Positions 1 to 6,210 are shown, counted from the stretch's first letter. The stretch: DNA of 11,114 nucleotides from Syntrophomonas sp. UBA5288 (GCA_002408445.1 DHSK01000041.1:1-11114); one strand, 5' to 3'. Program-made: numbers and translations. Notes: generated by a model not told the origin, from the letters alone.

Positions 1-2097
1 GATGTAGCGGTTTCCGGCTGGACCCGGCATATTGGCTACGGAGAACTGGAAGGCAAGAAACTTGAGGTGTTGGCCAGTGATGAAGCTATTTCCCGGGAGA
101 TGGGGCTTACCGTAGTTAAGGGACGCTACCCGCAGAAGCCCGAAGAGGCCTTGCTCGACCGGCAGGCTATGGAACAGTTCGGCTTCTCTCTGGGTAACAC
201 GGTTGCGGTAACCATGCCGGATGGAAAAAAAGGTAAATATACTATCGTTGGCGTTTATAATGACTTTGCCAGCCTGAAGAAGGCGGATGCGCACGGCCTG
301 TTCTTATCTAATACAGGCCTCGGGGAAATTATCGGGCCTCCAGTCCAAAGCCGCTATTATGTTCAATTCAAGAATGGCGTGAATATGCGCCAAGCCATTG
401 ATGAAATCAAGGCCAACTATCGTCTTTCCGGCCAACAGGTTGCTGAAAACACCTACCTGATGGGCCTGACCGGGCAAAGCCGGGATAGCTATATGCTGAA
501 GCTTTATATGACGGCAGCCATATTGTTTGTACTGGTTTTAGTGGCTGGTGTCCTGATGATTGCCAGCAGCTTTAACATGAGCGTTTTTGAACGCGTCCAA
601 TTCTTCGGGCTCTTACGCTGTCTGGGAGCATCCGGGACCCAGGTTAAGAAATTTGTGCTGCTGGAGGGACTGCGTTTCAGTTTAAAAGGAATTCCGATTG
701 GTTTGCTGACGGGAACGGTTATCGTTTGGGCCGCTTGTGCGTTTTTGAAATATGTAAATCCGGCCTTTTTCAGCGCTATGCCTCTATTTAGCATCAGTTG
801 GCCCAGCCTGATGGCAGGAACTGTAGTTGGCTTTTTAACAGTGATGCTGGCTTCACTATCCCCGTGCCGCAAAGCGGCTAAAGTATCTCCGCTCTGCGCA
901 GTGACCGGGAATATAAACCATATCAATGTACCCCAGTCTAAAACGGCAGTAAAAACCAGGCATACACGGGTGGATATAGCCATGGGGATTCATCATGCCT
1001 GGGCCGGCAAGAAAAATATCCTGTTAATGACCGGATCTTTCGCCATAAGCATTATTTTATTTTTAGCCTTCAGCGTCATGGTAGACTTTACTCATCAGGC
1101 AGTCAGGCCTCTAAGACCCTATACGCCTGATATTTCCATTATAAGCTCAGATAATACCTGTTCACTGGATACCGCCTTGTTGGAGCAGATTAGGGACAAT
1201 CCTCAGGTAAAGCGCGTCTATGGCCGGATGTTTGCCTATGATATTCCGGTAACAAGTGCTCGAGGCGATGGCAGGATTAACTTGATTTCCTATGAGAAAA
1301 ATCAATTTGATTGGGCCAGGCAAGAGCTTGCCCGGGGAAGCCTGGCTGAGGTGGCAAAAGGACAAGGTAGTGTGCTGGTGGTCTACTCGGAGGATTTACC
1401 CCGGCAGCCTGGTGATTCGATTACCCTAAAACTTCCTGCCGGCGAGAAAAAGGTTAAAATAGGCGGGATGCTGGCCGCCAGTCCTTTTGACGGTGGTCCC
1501 GGCACGCAGACCGTGATCTGCTCAGAAAAGCTGTTTCGGGAGCTGACCGGAGTGAAGGGTTATACCATTATTGATATGCAGCTTGCCAAGAACGCAGACG
1601 ATGATACAATCTCCTGGCTCCGAAGTCTTACTACTGCGCAGATGGCATTTTCCGACCAACGGCAAAGCAACGAAGAAGCCAGGGCGGCGTTTTATTCCTT
1701 TGCGATTTTTGTCTATGGATTTCTGCTGATTATTGCATCTATTACCGTATTTAACATTATAAACAGTATAAATATGAGTGTCGCGGGCCGAATGAACCAG
1801 TATGGTGTAATGCGGGCGGTCGGAATGGCAGGCAGACAGCTTTATCGTGTGGTCATGGCGGAATCCGGTACCTATACCGTGTACGGATGCTTAGCAGGCT
1901 GTATTTTGGGGTTGCCTTTGCATCGGCTAATCTTTTACTCGATGATTACCTCACGCTGGGGCTTGCCCTGGCAGTTTCCCTATGCCGCTCTGGCAGTCAT
2001 TATAGGTATTGCTCTTATAACCACGCTTTTATCTGTTATCGGACCGGTAAAAAAACTAAATAAAATGGACATTGTGAATGTGGTGAATGCTCAATAG
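1..2097 (+). CDS. ABC transporter permease, MacB/FtsX type (5' end outside the window)
   Basis: The reading frame is open from the first base to the TAA at 2095-2097, giving 698 visible residues, so the true start lies upstream; the GTG at 67 is only an internal codon. The visible layout is an extracytoplasmic MacB_PCD-like piece, three membrane segments (about residues 170-192, 231-250 and 268-289), a fourth segment (about 339-362), a second extracytoplasmic domain of roughly 200 residues, and three final segments. Each three-helix block has the FtsX look: after the first helix comes a cytoplasmic stretch with 'ERVQFFGLLRCLGAS' in one and 'GRMNQYGVMRAVGMA' in the other. Known relatives are duplicated four-helix FtsX permeases that work with a separate LolD/MacB-like ATPase, which would be expected upstream. 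About 100 residues with the first helix are missing. Substrate unknown; lipoprotein, peptide or antibiotic export are family possibilities only. Confidence 0.88.
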   Translation, partial: DVAVSGWTRHIGYGELEGKKLEVLASDEAISREMGLTVVKGRYPQKPEEALLDRQAMEQFGFSLGNTVAVTMPDGKKGKYTIVGVYNDFASLKKADAHGLFLSNTGLGEIIGPPVQSRYYVQFKNGVNMRQAIDEIKANYRLSGQQVAENTYLMGLTGQSRDSYMLKLYMTAAILFVLVLVAGVLMIASSFNMSVFERVQFFGLLRCLGASGTQVKKFVLLEGLRFSLKGIPIGLLTGTVIVWAACAFLKYVNPAFFSAMPLFSISWPSLMAGTVVGFLTVMLASLSPCRKAAKVSPLCAVTGNINHINVPQSKTAVKTRHTRVDIAMGIHHAWAGKKNILLMTGSFAISIILFLAFSVMVDFTHQAVRPLRPYTPDISIISSDNTCSLDTALLEQIRDNPQVKRVYGRMFAYDIPVTSARGDGRINLISYEKNQFDWARQELARGSLAEVAKGQGSVLVVYSEDLPRQPGDSITLKLPAGEKKVKIGGMLAASPFDGGPGTQTVICSEKLFRELTGVKGYTIIDMQLAKNADDDTISWLRSLTTAQMAFSDQRQSNEEARAAFYSFAIFVYGFLLIIASITVFNIINSINMSVAGRMNQYGVMRAVGMAGRQLYRVVMAESGTYTVYGCLAGCILGLPLHRLIFYSMITSRWGLPWQFPYAALAVIIGIALITTLLSVIGPVKKLNKMDIVNVVNAQ

Positions 2098-2122
2098 AAA
2101 TTCATACAAAAATTCAACACTG

Positions 2123-2155
2123 AGGGATACAGCCGGCCTACAGGGCGGCTGCCCT
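2123..2155 (+). terminator. possible weak terminator after the permease gene
   Basis: Two mutually exclusive foldings are visible: AGCCG (2131-2135) with CGGCT (2146-2150), and AGGGC (2142-2146) with GCCCT (2151-2155) around a GGCT loop. The hairpin begins about 25 bases after the stop codon. There is no good T-tract, so termination is uncertain. Its left half matches the strong hairpin at 10647-10677 (see findings). Confidence 0.3.
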
Positions 2156-2241
2156 TACCCTTTAGACGAAATTTATGTTCCCTTCGGCTATTAAGGAGGC
2201 ACACACTGGGGGTATAACATGGAAAAACCAACAGCCCTTAA

Positions 2242-2276
2242 AGCCTGCTCCTAATGTCTGGAAGGTAGGGCAGGCT
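2242..2276. other. hairpin in the permease / DUF1540 gap
   Basis: AGCCTGC (2242-2248) pairs with GCAGGCT (2270-2276), and CCTA (2250-2253) pairs with TAGG (2266-2269) across a single bulged T, leaving a 12-base loop. That is an 11-bp stem. It lies about 90 bases downstream of the minus-strand DUF1540 gene and could end that transcript, but there is no real T-run on either strand. A tiny 11-codon frame (2219-2254) overlaps it and is not convincing. The rest of 2098-2362 holds nothing else I can support. Confidence 0.3.
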
Positions 2277-2362
2277 GTGGACCATGAGATTTCATAGGGA
2301 GCATTATTATGATCAAAAATGCCCCCATATGGTTACTTGCTTTAATTTGTCGGATTCACCTT

Positions 2363-2518
2363 TTATTTTCCGTGCTTAAAAGTGCTGCAGCAAGTTCCTT
2401 CGGATGATTGAACCTTGTTGCCTTCGGCGCTTGAACGCACCTCAATTCCATCTGCAACACAGTTGAAATTGTCATTATAATGGCATTCTTCACACATACA
2501 TTTCATGACTTTAGGCAT
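2363..2518 (-). CDS. DUF1540 family small cysteine-rich protein
   Basis: A 51-residue frame on the minus strand with an excellent ribosome binding site, AGGAGGTGG at about 2524-2532, 8 bases before the ATG (2516-2518). The protein starts MPKVMKCMCEECHYNDNF and carries cysteines at 7, 9, 12, 20, 43 and 44. The spacing C-x4-C-x-Y-x5-C-x-A-x2-I-x-V, followed near the end by T-C-C-S-T-F, is the DUF1540 pattern. The family is widespread in Bacillota as one or two short copies per protein; four conserved cysteines suggest metal binding or disulfides, but no function is established. No membrane segment or signal peptide. It is transcribed alone and faces away from the M20 gene. A loosely sporulation-like promoter may lie upstream. 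Confidence 0.82.
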   Translation of the reverse strand: MPKVMKCMCEECHYNDNFNCVADGIEVRSSAEGNKVQSSEGTCCSTFKHGK

Positions 2519-2575
2519 TGTGACCACCTCCTAAAAGCGCAAATTTAACATTTTGAAAGGCATTTCTTCTCTTAA

Positions 2576-2607
2576 TAGTTATGCTTCATTGCATGTCCCA
2601 ATATGCA
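2576..2607 (-). promoter_or_regulatory. tentative promoter of the DUF1540 gene, loosely sporulation-sigma-like
   Basis: On the minus strand TGCATA (2602-2607) is followed after 18 bases by CATAACTA (2576-2583). The -35 resembles SigF/SigG-type TGMATA and the -10 begins CATA, but the rest of the -10 does not match the SigG, SigE or SigK consensus cleanly. No convincing vegetative TTGACA/TATAAT pair was found in this stretch. Confidence 0.22.
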
Positions 2608-2682
2608 GATAGCTTCTAAAAAATTACGGCAGCAAGGCAATATATTGTAGGAACTGAAGTGAAAGCCAGAGGAAGCGTGGTT

Positions 2683-2691
2683 TGGTATAAT
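2683..2691 (+). promoter_or_regulatory. extended -10 promoter for the M20 gene
   Basis: TGGTATAAT is a perfect extended -10 (TGN followed by TATAAT at 2686-2691), about 73 bases before the M20 start codon. The -35 position (about 2663-2668) has no good match, as is usual for extended -10 promoters. Confidence 0.5.
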
Positions 2692-2764
2692 TGTAGGGAA
2701 GTGAGGACGAGAGCGTATTGGAAAATGAAGCATTTTTTATTTTACCAGGAATAGAGGGATTATT

Positions 2765-3946
2765 ATGTCACAGCTAGACCAAAAAATCGCGGGGATTGAA
2801 GAAGAACTGCTTGAACTAAGAAAAGAACTGCACCGTTTTCCTGAATTGGGATTTCAGGAATACCGCACCGCCGAAAAGGTGGCGGAATACATGAGCGCTC
2901 TGGGCTTTGCAGTGGAAACGGGTATCGGCGGCACCGGGGTCATCGGTTTGCTGCGGGGCGGGGAGGGACCGGTCATTGCGATCAGGGCCTGTCTGGATGC
3001 TCTGGCTGTCACGGAACAGTCCGGGGTTGAATACGCCTCCCAAAATCCCGGCGTCATGCATGCCTGTGGTCATGACGGAAATATGGCTATCACTTTGGGG
3101 GCAGCGAAGATTTTGGCGCAGTACCAAGATATTTTAAAGGGCAGTATTAAGTTCATTTTCCAGGCGTCGGAGGAGAATACCGGTGGCGCCGCAGAGGTCA
3201 TTAAGGCGGGGGGCTTAAAGAATCCCGAGGTGGGAGCGATCATTACGCTTCACAATTGGCATGGCATACCACAGGGGAACATAGTGGTTAAACCCGGCCC
3301 GGTGTTGGCTTCCAGTGACCTGTTCCAATTAGAGATTATCGGTAAGGCGGGGCACGGGGCATGGCCGCATCTGGCCGTTGACCCCATTCCGATTGCCGCC
3401 GAGGTGATTTCTGCTTTTCAGCATATCGTCAGCCGGGAGGTCGATCCGACCAGACCCGCAGCTGTGAGTATCGGCAGAATCGAAGGCGGAACGGCGGAAA
3501 ATATTATTTCCGAATCAGTTGCGTTATATGGTACGGTGCGAACGCTGGATGAGGAGGTAAGGAGTTTTATTCAGAAGCGCATAGGAGAAATCGCCAGGGG
3601 TCTTACTCAGGCGGCCCGTGCAACCTGCAAGCTAACCTACCACCGCATAATGCCTCCGGTTGACAATGATGCGCAGTTTACAGCATTTGCTGCTGAAGTT
3701 CTGCGCAAAGCATTTTCCGGGGATAAGGTAACAAGCGAGTTTCCGCCCAATATGGGGTGTGAGGAGTTTTCCCTGTATCAGCAGGAGATCCCGGGAATCT
3801 TCCTGTTTATCGGTAATGATACTACCGGCCGTGATATTGTTCCTATTCACTCGCCCAACTACATCTTTAATGATAAAATTTTGACGGTAGGAGTTAAGGC
3901 TCTATGCGAAATTGCGCTCAGCTATACCGGAACGGCATACGACTAA
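2765..3946 (+). CDS. M20D family metallopeptidase / amidohydrolase (N-acyl-amino acid hydrolase type)
   Basis: A 393-residue cytoplasmic zinc/manganese-type hydrolase of the family that includes hippurate hydrolase, IAA-amino acid hydrolases and N-acetyl-diaminopimelate deacetylase; it should cleave an acyl group from an amino acid or short peptide. Visible motifs are ELHRFPELGFQE (21-32), the HACGHD metal motif with C101 and H103, the catalytic EE pair E136-E137, H163 in LHNWHG, the dimerisation-domain motif GKAGHGAWPH (193-202), GTAENIISE (242-250) and the last ligand H362 in PIHSPNY. The usual RADMDALP reads RACLDALA (74-81): the second Asp (D78) is kept and the first is Cys. Full family length. 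ATG is preceded by GAGGG with short spacing. It appears monocistronic, so context does not reveal the substrate. Confidence 0.9.
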   Translation: MSQLDQKIAGIEEELLELRKELHRFPELGFQEYRTAEKVAEYMSALGFAVETGIGGTGVIGLLRGGEGPVIAIRACLDALAVTEQSGVEYASQNPGVMHACGHDGNMAITLGAAKILAQYQDILKGSIKFIFQASEENTGGAAEVIKAGGLKNPEVGAIITLHNWHGIPQGNIVVKPGPVLASSDLFQLEIIGKAGHGAWPHLAVDPIPIAAEVISAFQHIVSREVDPTRPAAVSIGRIEGGTAENIISESVALYGTVRTLDEEVRSFIQKRIGEIARGLTQAARATCKLTYHRIMPPVDNDAQFTAFAAEVLRKAFSGDKVTSEFPPNMGCEEFSLYQQEIPGIFLFIGNDTTGRDIVPIHSPNYIFNDKILTVGVKALCEIALSYTGTAYD

Positions 3947-3998
3947 GGGCTTGTCTGGATGCAAGAAGGCTAAAGGAAGGGTTCTTTGGACGATTACA

Positions 3999-4018
3999 AT
4001 TAAGGGTATACCTTTAAT
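3999..4018. repeat. 20-base inverted repeat, possible operator
   Basis: ATTAAGGGTA (3999-4008) is followed directly by TACCTTTAAT (4009-4018). The two 10-base halves are inverted copies with one mismatch and no spacer. That shape suits a dimeric DNA-binding protein better than an RNA hairpin. It lies 30-49 bases upstream of the -35 of the next candidate promoter. No regulator is identified. Confidence 0.35.
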
Positions 4019-4047
4019 ATATGAAAACCTCCTGCCAGTAAATCCTA

Positions 4048-4076
4048 TTGCAGTTCGTGCATATGTGTGCTATTTT
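4048..4076 (+). promoter_or_regulatory. promoter of the structured leader RNA / 34-aa peptide unit
   Basis: TTGCAG (4048-4053), a 17-base spacer and TATTTT (4071-4076) fit a vegetative SigA promoter reasonably well. Transcription would begin near 4083, just before the structured RNA. Confidence 0.45.
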
Positions 4077-4095
4077 TAAATAAATTAATATTAAA

Positions 4096-4176
4096 CAGCG
4101 GTCAAAGCGATGCTGATGAAAATCAGCAGAGCGAGGAAAACTTACCTAAGTTCTGTATGAGGCAGGATATGGTGCT
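4096..4176 (+). ncRNA. structured leader RNA with GAAA tetraloop and 11-nt tetraloop receptor (riboswitch-like, class unidentified)
   Basis: First helix: TGCTGAT (4111-4117) pairs perfectly with ATCAGCA (4122-4128) around a GAAA tetraloop (4118-4121). Below it, GA (4109-4110) faces GA (4129-4130), a tandem sheared G-A arrangement, and GC (4107-4108) pairs with GC (4131-4132). Second helix: CCTAAG (4145-4150) and TATGG (4168-4172), the exact canonical GAAA-tetraloop receptor, flank an inner stem TTCTG/CAGGA (4151-4155 with 4163-4167). The first helix can therefore dock into the second. The same side-by-side architecture is known from c-di-GMP-I (GEMM) riboswitches, and the upstream GG-U-CAAA-GC stretch and the spacing are reminiscent. 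However, the conserved ACGCAAAGC core is absent, so I do not call it that class. It sits between a promoter and a terminator, like a cis-regulatory aptamer. Boundaries are approximate. Confidence 0.55.
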
Positions 4177-4193
4177 TTTTTCTTGAGAAATCG

Positions 4194-4253
4194 GCTTACT
4201 AGGGTGGGTAGCTATTATTTAGCTATCCGCTTTTTAGTAAGCTTTTTTATTTT
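4194..4253 (+). terminator. nested intrinsic terminator before the 34-aa gene
   Basis: The outer stem is GCTTACTA (4194-4201) with TAGTAAGC (4235-4242). The inner stem has nine pairs, 4206-4214 with 4220-4228, around a TTATT loop. A run of six T, then ATTTT, follows at once. Only 15 bases separate it from the next start codon, so it acts as an attenuator for that gene rather than as the end of an upstream one. Confidence 0.75.
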
Positions 4254-4268
4254 CGGGAGGTGAATAAT

Positions 4269-4373
4269 ATGGAGGAGTTAACCGCTCAGGTTAAAAAAGA
4301 ATTATTTAGGACCTTTATATGGATAATCATTGCCATGTCTATTTCTGGCGCTATCTATTTCCTGATTTGGTAG
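4269..4373 (+). CDS. 34-residue single-pass membrane peptide, unrecognised
   Basis: The ATG at 4269 has a strong ribosome binding site, GGGAGGTG (about 4255-4262), 6 bases upstream. The peptide has an amphipathic charged start (MEELTAQVKKELFRTF) followed by a hydrophobic run from about residue 17 to 34 (IWIIIAMSISGAIYFLIW) that would cross the membrane once and ends the protein. I do not recognise a family. It is the only reading frame between the structured RNA with its terminator and the fluoride riboswitch, so it is the likely regulated product of that leader. It could alternatively be a small subunit or modulator of a membrane protein encoded elsewhere, or a type I toxin-like peptide. Transcription from here could also run on into the fluoride unit, since no terminator separates them. 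Confidence 0.6.
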   Translation: MEELTAQVKKELFRTFIWIIIAMSISGAIYFLIW

Positions 4374-4422
4374 ATATAGAATTCATTAAAGGTAAAAACA
4401 AGATTGAAAATTAGGGCTATTC

Positions 4423-4452
4423 TTTACATAAGGTGGCGGCAGGGTGTAATAT
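4423..4452 (+). promoter_or_regulatory. promoter of the fluoride riboswitch operon
   Basis: TTTACA (4423-4428) and TAATAT (4447-4452) are separated by 18 bases; a shifted -10, TGTAAT (4445-4450), would give 16. Transcription would start about 15-20 bases before the aptamer. Confidence 0.5.
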
Positions 4453-4473
4453 ACAAAAGACATCGTTATATAA

Positions 4474-4532
4474 TTCAGGTGATGGAGCTCACCTCGCTGC
4501 AAATGCGGAACCGCCATGCTAATGGCTCCTGT
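4474..4532 (+). promoter_or_regulatory. fluoride riboswitch (crcB motif)
   Basis: The conserved blocks of the fluoride aptamer are all present in order: TTCAGGTGATGGAGCTCACC (4474-4493), AACCGCC (4509-4515) and TGCTAATGGCTCCTG (4517-4531). GGTG pairs with CACC, and the loop GGAG (4484-4487) can form the signature pseudoknot with CTCC (4526-4529). Known members bind one fluoride ion through magnesium ions and turn on fluoride-resistance genes. The gene that follows is crcB, which agrees. The 3' half of the aptamer is shared with the terminator stem, the expected on-switch: fluoride stabilises the aptamer and prevents termination. Confidence 0.95.
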
Positions 4533-4556
4533 CTTTCGGGATAGGCGCCATTTTTT
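4521..4556 (+). terminator. intrinsic terminator of the fluoride riboswitch expression platform
   Basis: AATGGC (4521-4526) pairs with GCCATT (4547-4552), extended by CCTGTC pairing with GATAGG around a short TTTCG loop, and followed by a T-run (about 4551-4560). The 5' arm overlaps the conserved TAATGGCTCC of the aptamer, so terminator and ligand-bound aptamer exclude each other. Confidence 0.85.
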
Positions 4557-4657
4557 ATTTTTAATAAAGGTTCTTCCTTTTAAATATACTAAGCAGAATC
4601 ATAGCAATATTTATGCAAAAATTAAGAAAAGTCTGTAATAATGGATGGTGTAAAACT

Positions 4658-5032
4658 ATGTGGCCAATTGTCTTTGTAGCTGTGGGAGGAGCCATAGGGG
4701 CTTCACTTCGCTATACTTTGTCAACTTATATTGCTTATCGCTGTCTCAATAATTTTCCCCTGGGAACATTGCTTGTCAATATTTTAGGGTGCTTGGTAGT
4801 TGGGTATCTCCTGGTGAAGGGGTTTGAGACCGGATTACTTACCACGAATTGGCGGTTATTTTTGATCGTCGGCATAGGAGGCGCTTTTACCACTTTTTCG
4901 TCTTTTTCCTTTGAAACAGTTCAGTTAATGCGAGAAGGATTTTTCCTTATGGCTTTACTCAACATAATGGGGAACCTGTTTTTGTGTCTGCTGGCAACAA
5001 GTATTGGAATCGTACTGGCTAAGATTGGATAA
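4658..5032 (+). CDS. crcB: fluoride ion channel CrcB/Fluc
   Basis: Fluc channels let fluoride leave the cytoplasm and work as antiparallel, dual-topology dimers in the inner membrane. From the ATG at 4658 the protein has 124 residues, the normal family length, and four membrane segments. Family motifs are clear: GGAIGASLRY (10-19), GTLLVNILG with N41, and GIGGAFTTFSSFSFE (72-86), which contains the TTFSSF sodium-site/Phe-box region with F80 and F83. An upstream in-frame ATG at 4613 would add 15 hydrophilic residues but has no ribosome binding site, while GGATGG lies before 4658, so I choose the latter. A single crcB copy implies a homodimer unless a second gene exists elsewhere. It is controlled by the fluoride riboswitch just upstream and is 13 bases from the DUF190 gene. 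Confidence 0.95.
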   Translation: MWPIVFVAVGGAIGASLRYTLSTYIAYRCLNNFPLGTLLVNILGCLVVGYLLVKGFETGLLTTNWRLFLIVGIGGAFTTFSSFSFETVQLMREGFFLMALLNIMGNLFLCLLATSIGIVLAKIG

Positions 5033-5045
5033 GGAGGTAGGCTGC

Positions 5046-5426
5046 ATGTCGAAATTCAAATTTTCCGGTCCTGCGAGGCGTCTGCGGATCTTTATCGGTG
5101 AAGCCGATAGAGTAAAGTGTACTCCTTTATATCATGTTCTGGTTGTGAAAGCCAAGGAAATGGACATGGCCGGTGTAACTGTACAGAAAGGTATTGAAGG
5201 ATTTGGGGCTGACTCCAGAATTAGGACCAGTCGCTTGGTGGATGTCTCTTCTGATTTACCGGTTATCGTTGAAATCGTAGACAGCGAGGAGTATATTAAT
5301 CGATACCTCTTGGAAATAGATAATCTGTTGACAAAGGGCATGGTGACCATTGATGATGTTGAGATAATCAAATATTCTGATTTCGAAGGGGACCGCCTGA
5401 AGCGTCTGCATAAATTTAATGATTAG
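5046..5426 (+). CDS. DUF190 family PII-like protein, partner of crcB
   Basis: A 126-residue soluble protein. DUF190 proteins have a ferredoxin-like fold related to PII signalling proteins and commonly neighbour crcB; their biochemical role is not established. Visible family traits are LRIFIGEADR (13-22), PLYHVLVVKAKEMDMAGVTV (27-46), KGIEGFGADSRI (48-59) and LPVIVEIVDS (71-80). The ATG at 5046 is chosen because AAGGAGGT (5031-5038) sits 7 bases upstream and overlaps the crcB stop; a GTG at 5004 in the same frame would lie inside crcB. The arrangement shows co-transcription and coupling with crcB under the fluoride riboswitch. I infer a regulatory or accessory role in fluoride resistance. Confidence 0.88.
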   Translation: MSKFKFSGPARRLRIFIGEADRVKCTPLYHVLVVKAKEMDMAGVTVQKGIEGFGADSRIRTSRLVDVSSDLPVIVEIVDSEEYINRYLLEIDNLLTKGMVTIDDVEIIKYSDFEGDRLKRLHKFND

Positions 5427-5509
5427 CAATTATAGCACTGATTCCAGGCTAGTGTAAAATCTCAGCAAACTTTTCTTTTTCATGAGCGTGCAAATGGGAG
5501 GTGAGCCGT

Positions 5510-6148
5510 TTGGAAACCAGAACGTGTTCGTTTAGAAGTATCTCGGCCTGTAGTGAGGCGGAGACGGTGGAGAAAAAATCAAGATTTATATGCCGGCTGG
5601 TTCCGATAGATGATCCGTTTCAGACGGAGGATGTGCTGCTCCGGATTCGGCATGATTATCCAGGAGCCAGACACTATTGCTGGGCCTGTTTGATCAGGAG
5701 CGAAAATGGCTTGCTGGAACGCTACAGTGATGATGGAGAACCGTCAGGTACAGCGGGGCTGCCCATTTTAGCGGTTTTGAAAAATTCGGGGCTGCAAAAT
5801 CTAATGGCTGTCGTTGTTCGCTATTTCGGGGGTACTCTGCTTGGTACCGGGGGACTGGTTCGGGCCTATACTCAGACGGTGCAACTTGCTTTGAGCCAGG
5901 CCGATATGGTGGATTACATATATTGCCGGCGGCTCCGGATAGAAATCGATTATAATCTCTATGGCTATTTCGAAAAAAATCTGCGCCCCTATATGCTGAT
6001 AGTGAACGACAGCCGGTTTACAACTTCCGTCACCATTGACGGCTGGCTGCCGGTGGAAAAACAACCGGCTTTCGAGCAGGAAATTATGGAGGCCTCAGGA
6101 GGCAAAGCCGTCATTGAATATATGGAACAGGCGTTTATGCCCGATTAA
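5510..6148 (+). CDS. YigZ / IMPACT family protein
   Basis: A 212-residue soluble protein of the YigZ family (N-terminal UPF0029/IMPACT domain and C-terminal DUF1949 with a ferredoxin-like fold). The molecular function is unsettled; eukaryotic IMPACT acts in translational control through GCN1. Diagnostic residues are HYCWAC (55-60), ERYSDDGEPSGTAGLPIL (70-87) and VVVRYFGGTLLGTGGLVRAY (101-120), in normal order; the length is close to E. coli YigZ. The ribosome binding site decides the start: GGGAGGTG (5496-5503) overlaps the GTG at 5501, so that codon cannot be used well, whereas the TTG at 5510 is 8 bases downstream. It lies 83 bases after DUF190 and could be read through from the fluoride operon or have its own weak promoter (a TAAAAT near 5454). 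Confidence 0.9.
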   Translation: METRTCSFRSISACSEAETVEKKSRFICRLVPIDDPFQTEDVLLRIRHDYPGARHYCWACLIRSENGLLERYSDDGEPSGTAGLPILAVLKNSGLQNLMAVVVRYFGGTLLGTGGLVRAYTQTVQLALSQADMVDYIYCRRLRIEIDYNLYGYFEKNLRPYMLIVNDSRFTTSVTIDGWLPVEKQPAFEQEIMEASGGKAVIEYMEQAFMPD

Positions 6149-6210
6149 GCGCAAGAAGCCCTCACCATCAGAACAGGTAGAAAATCAACAGATTGCTGAA
6201 GTTTATTAAA

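Noticed and set aside
504..983. 159-codon minus-strand frame inside the permease gene
   Set aside because: It is a shadow of the well-supported FtsX permease frame; no family traits and no independent ribosome binding site.
2219..2254. 11-codon leader peptide before the 2242-2276 hairpin (attenuator idea)
   Set aside because: Codons show no regulatory run, the hairpin has no T-tract, and the next plus-strand gene is more than 500 bases away.
4096..4176. Confident call as a c-di-GMP-I riboswitch
   Set aside because: The tetraloop-receptor architecture fits, but the conserved ACGCAAAGC segment that contacts the ligand is not there, so only resemblance is claimed.
4194..4242. T-box leader or guanidine-I riboswitch, suggested by AGGGTGGGTA and ACTAGGGT
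   Set aside because: The TGGNACCGCG T-box core is absent and the stretch is fully explained as the two arms of a nested terminator; the guanidine-I core sequences are also missing.
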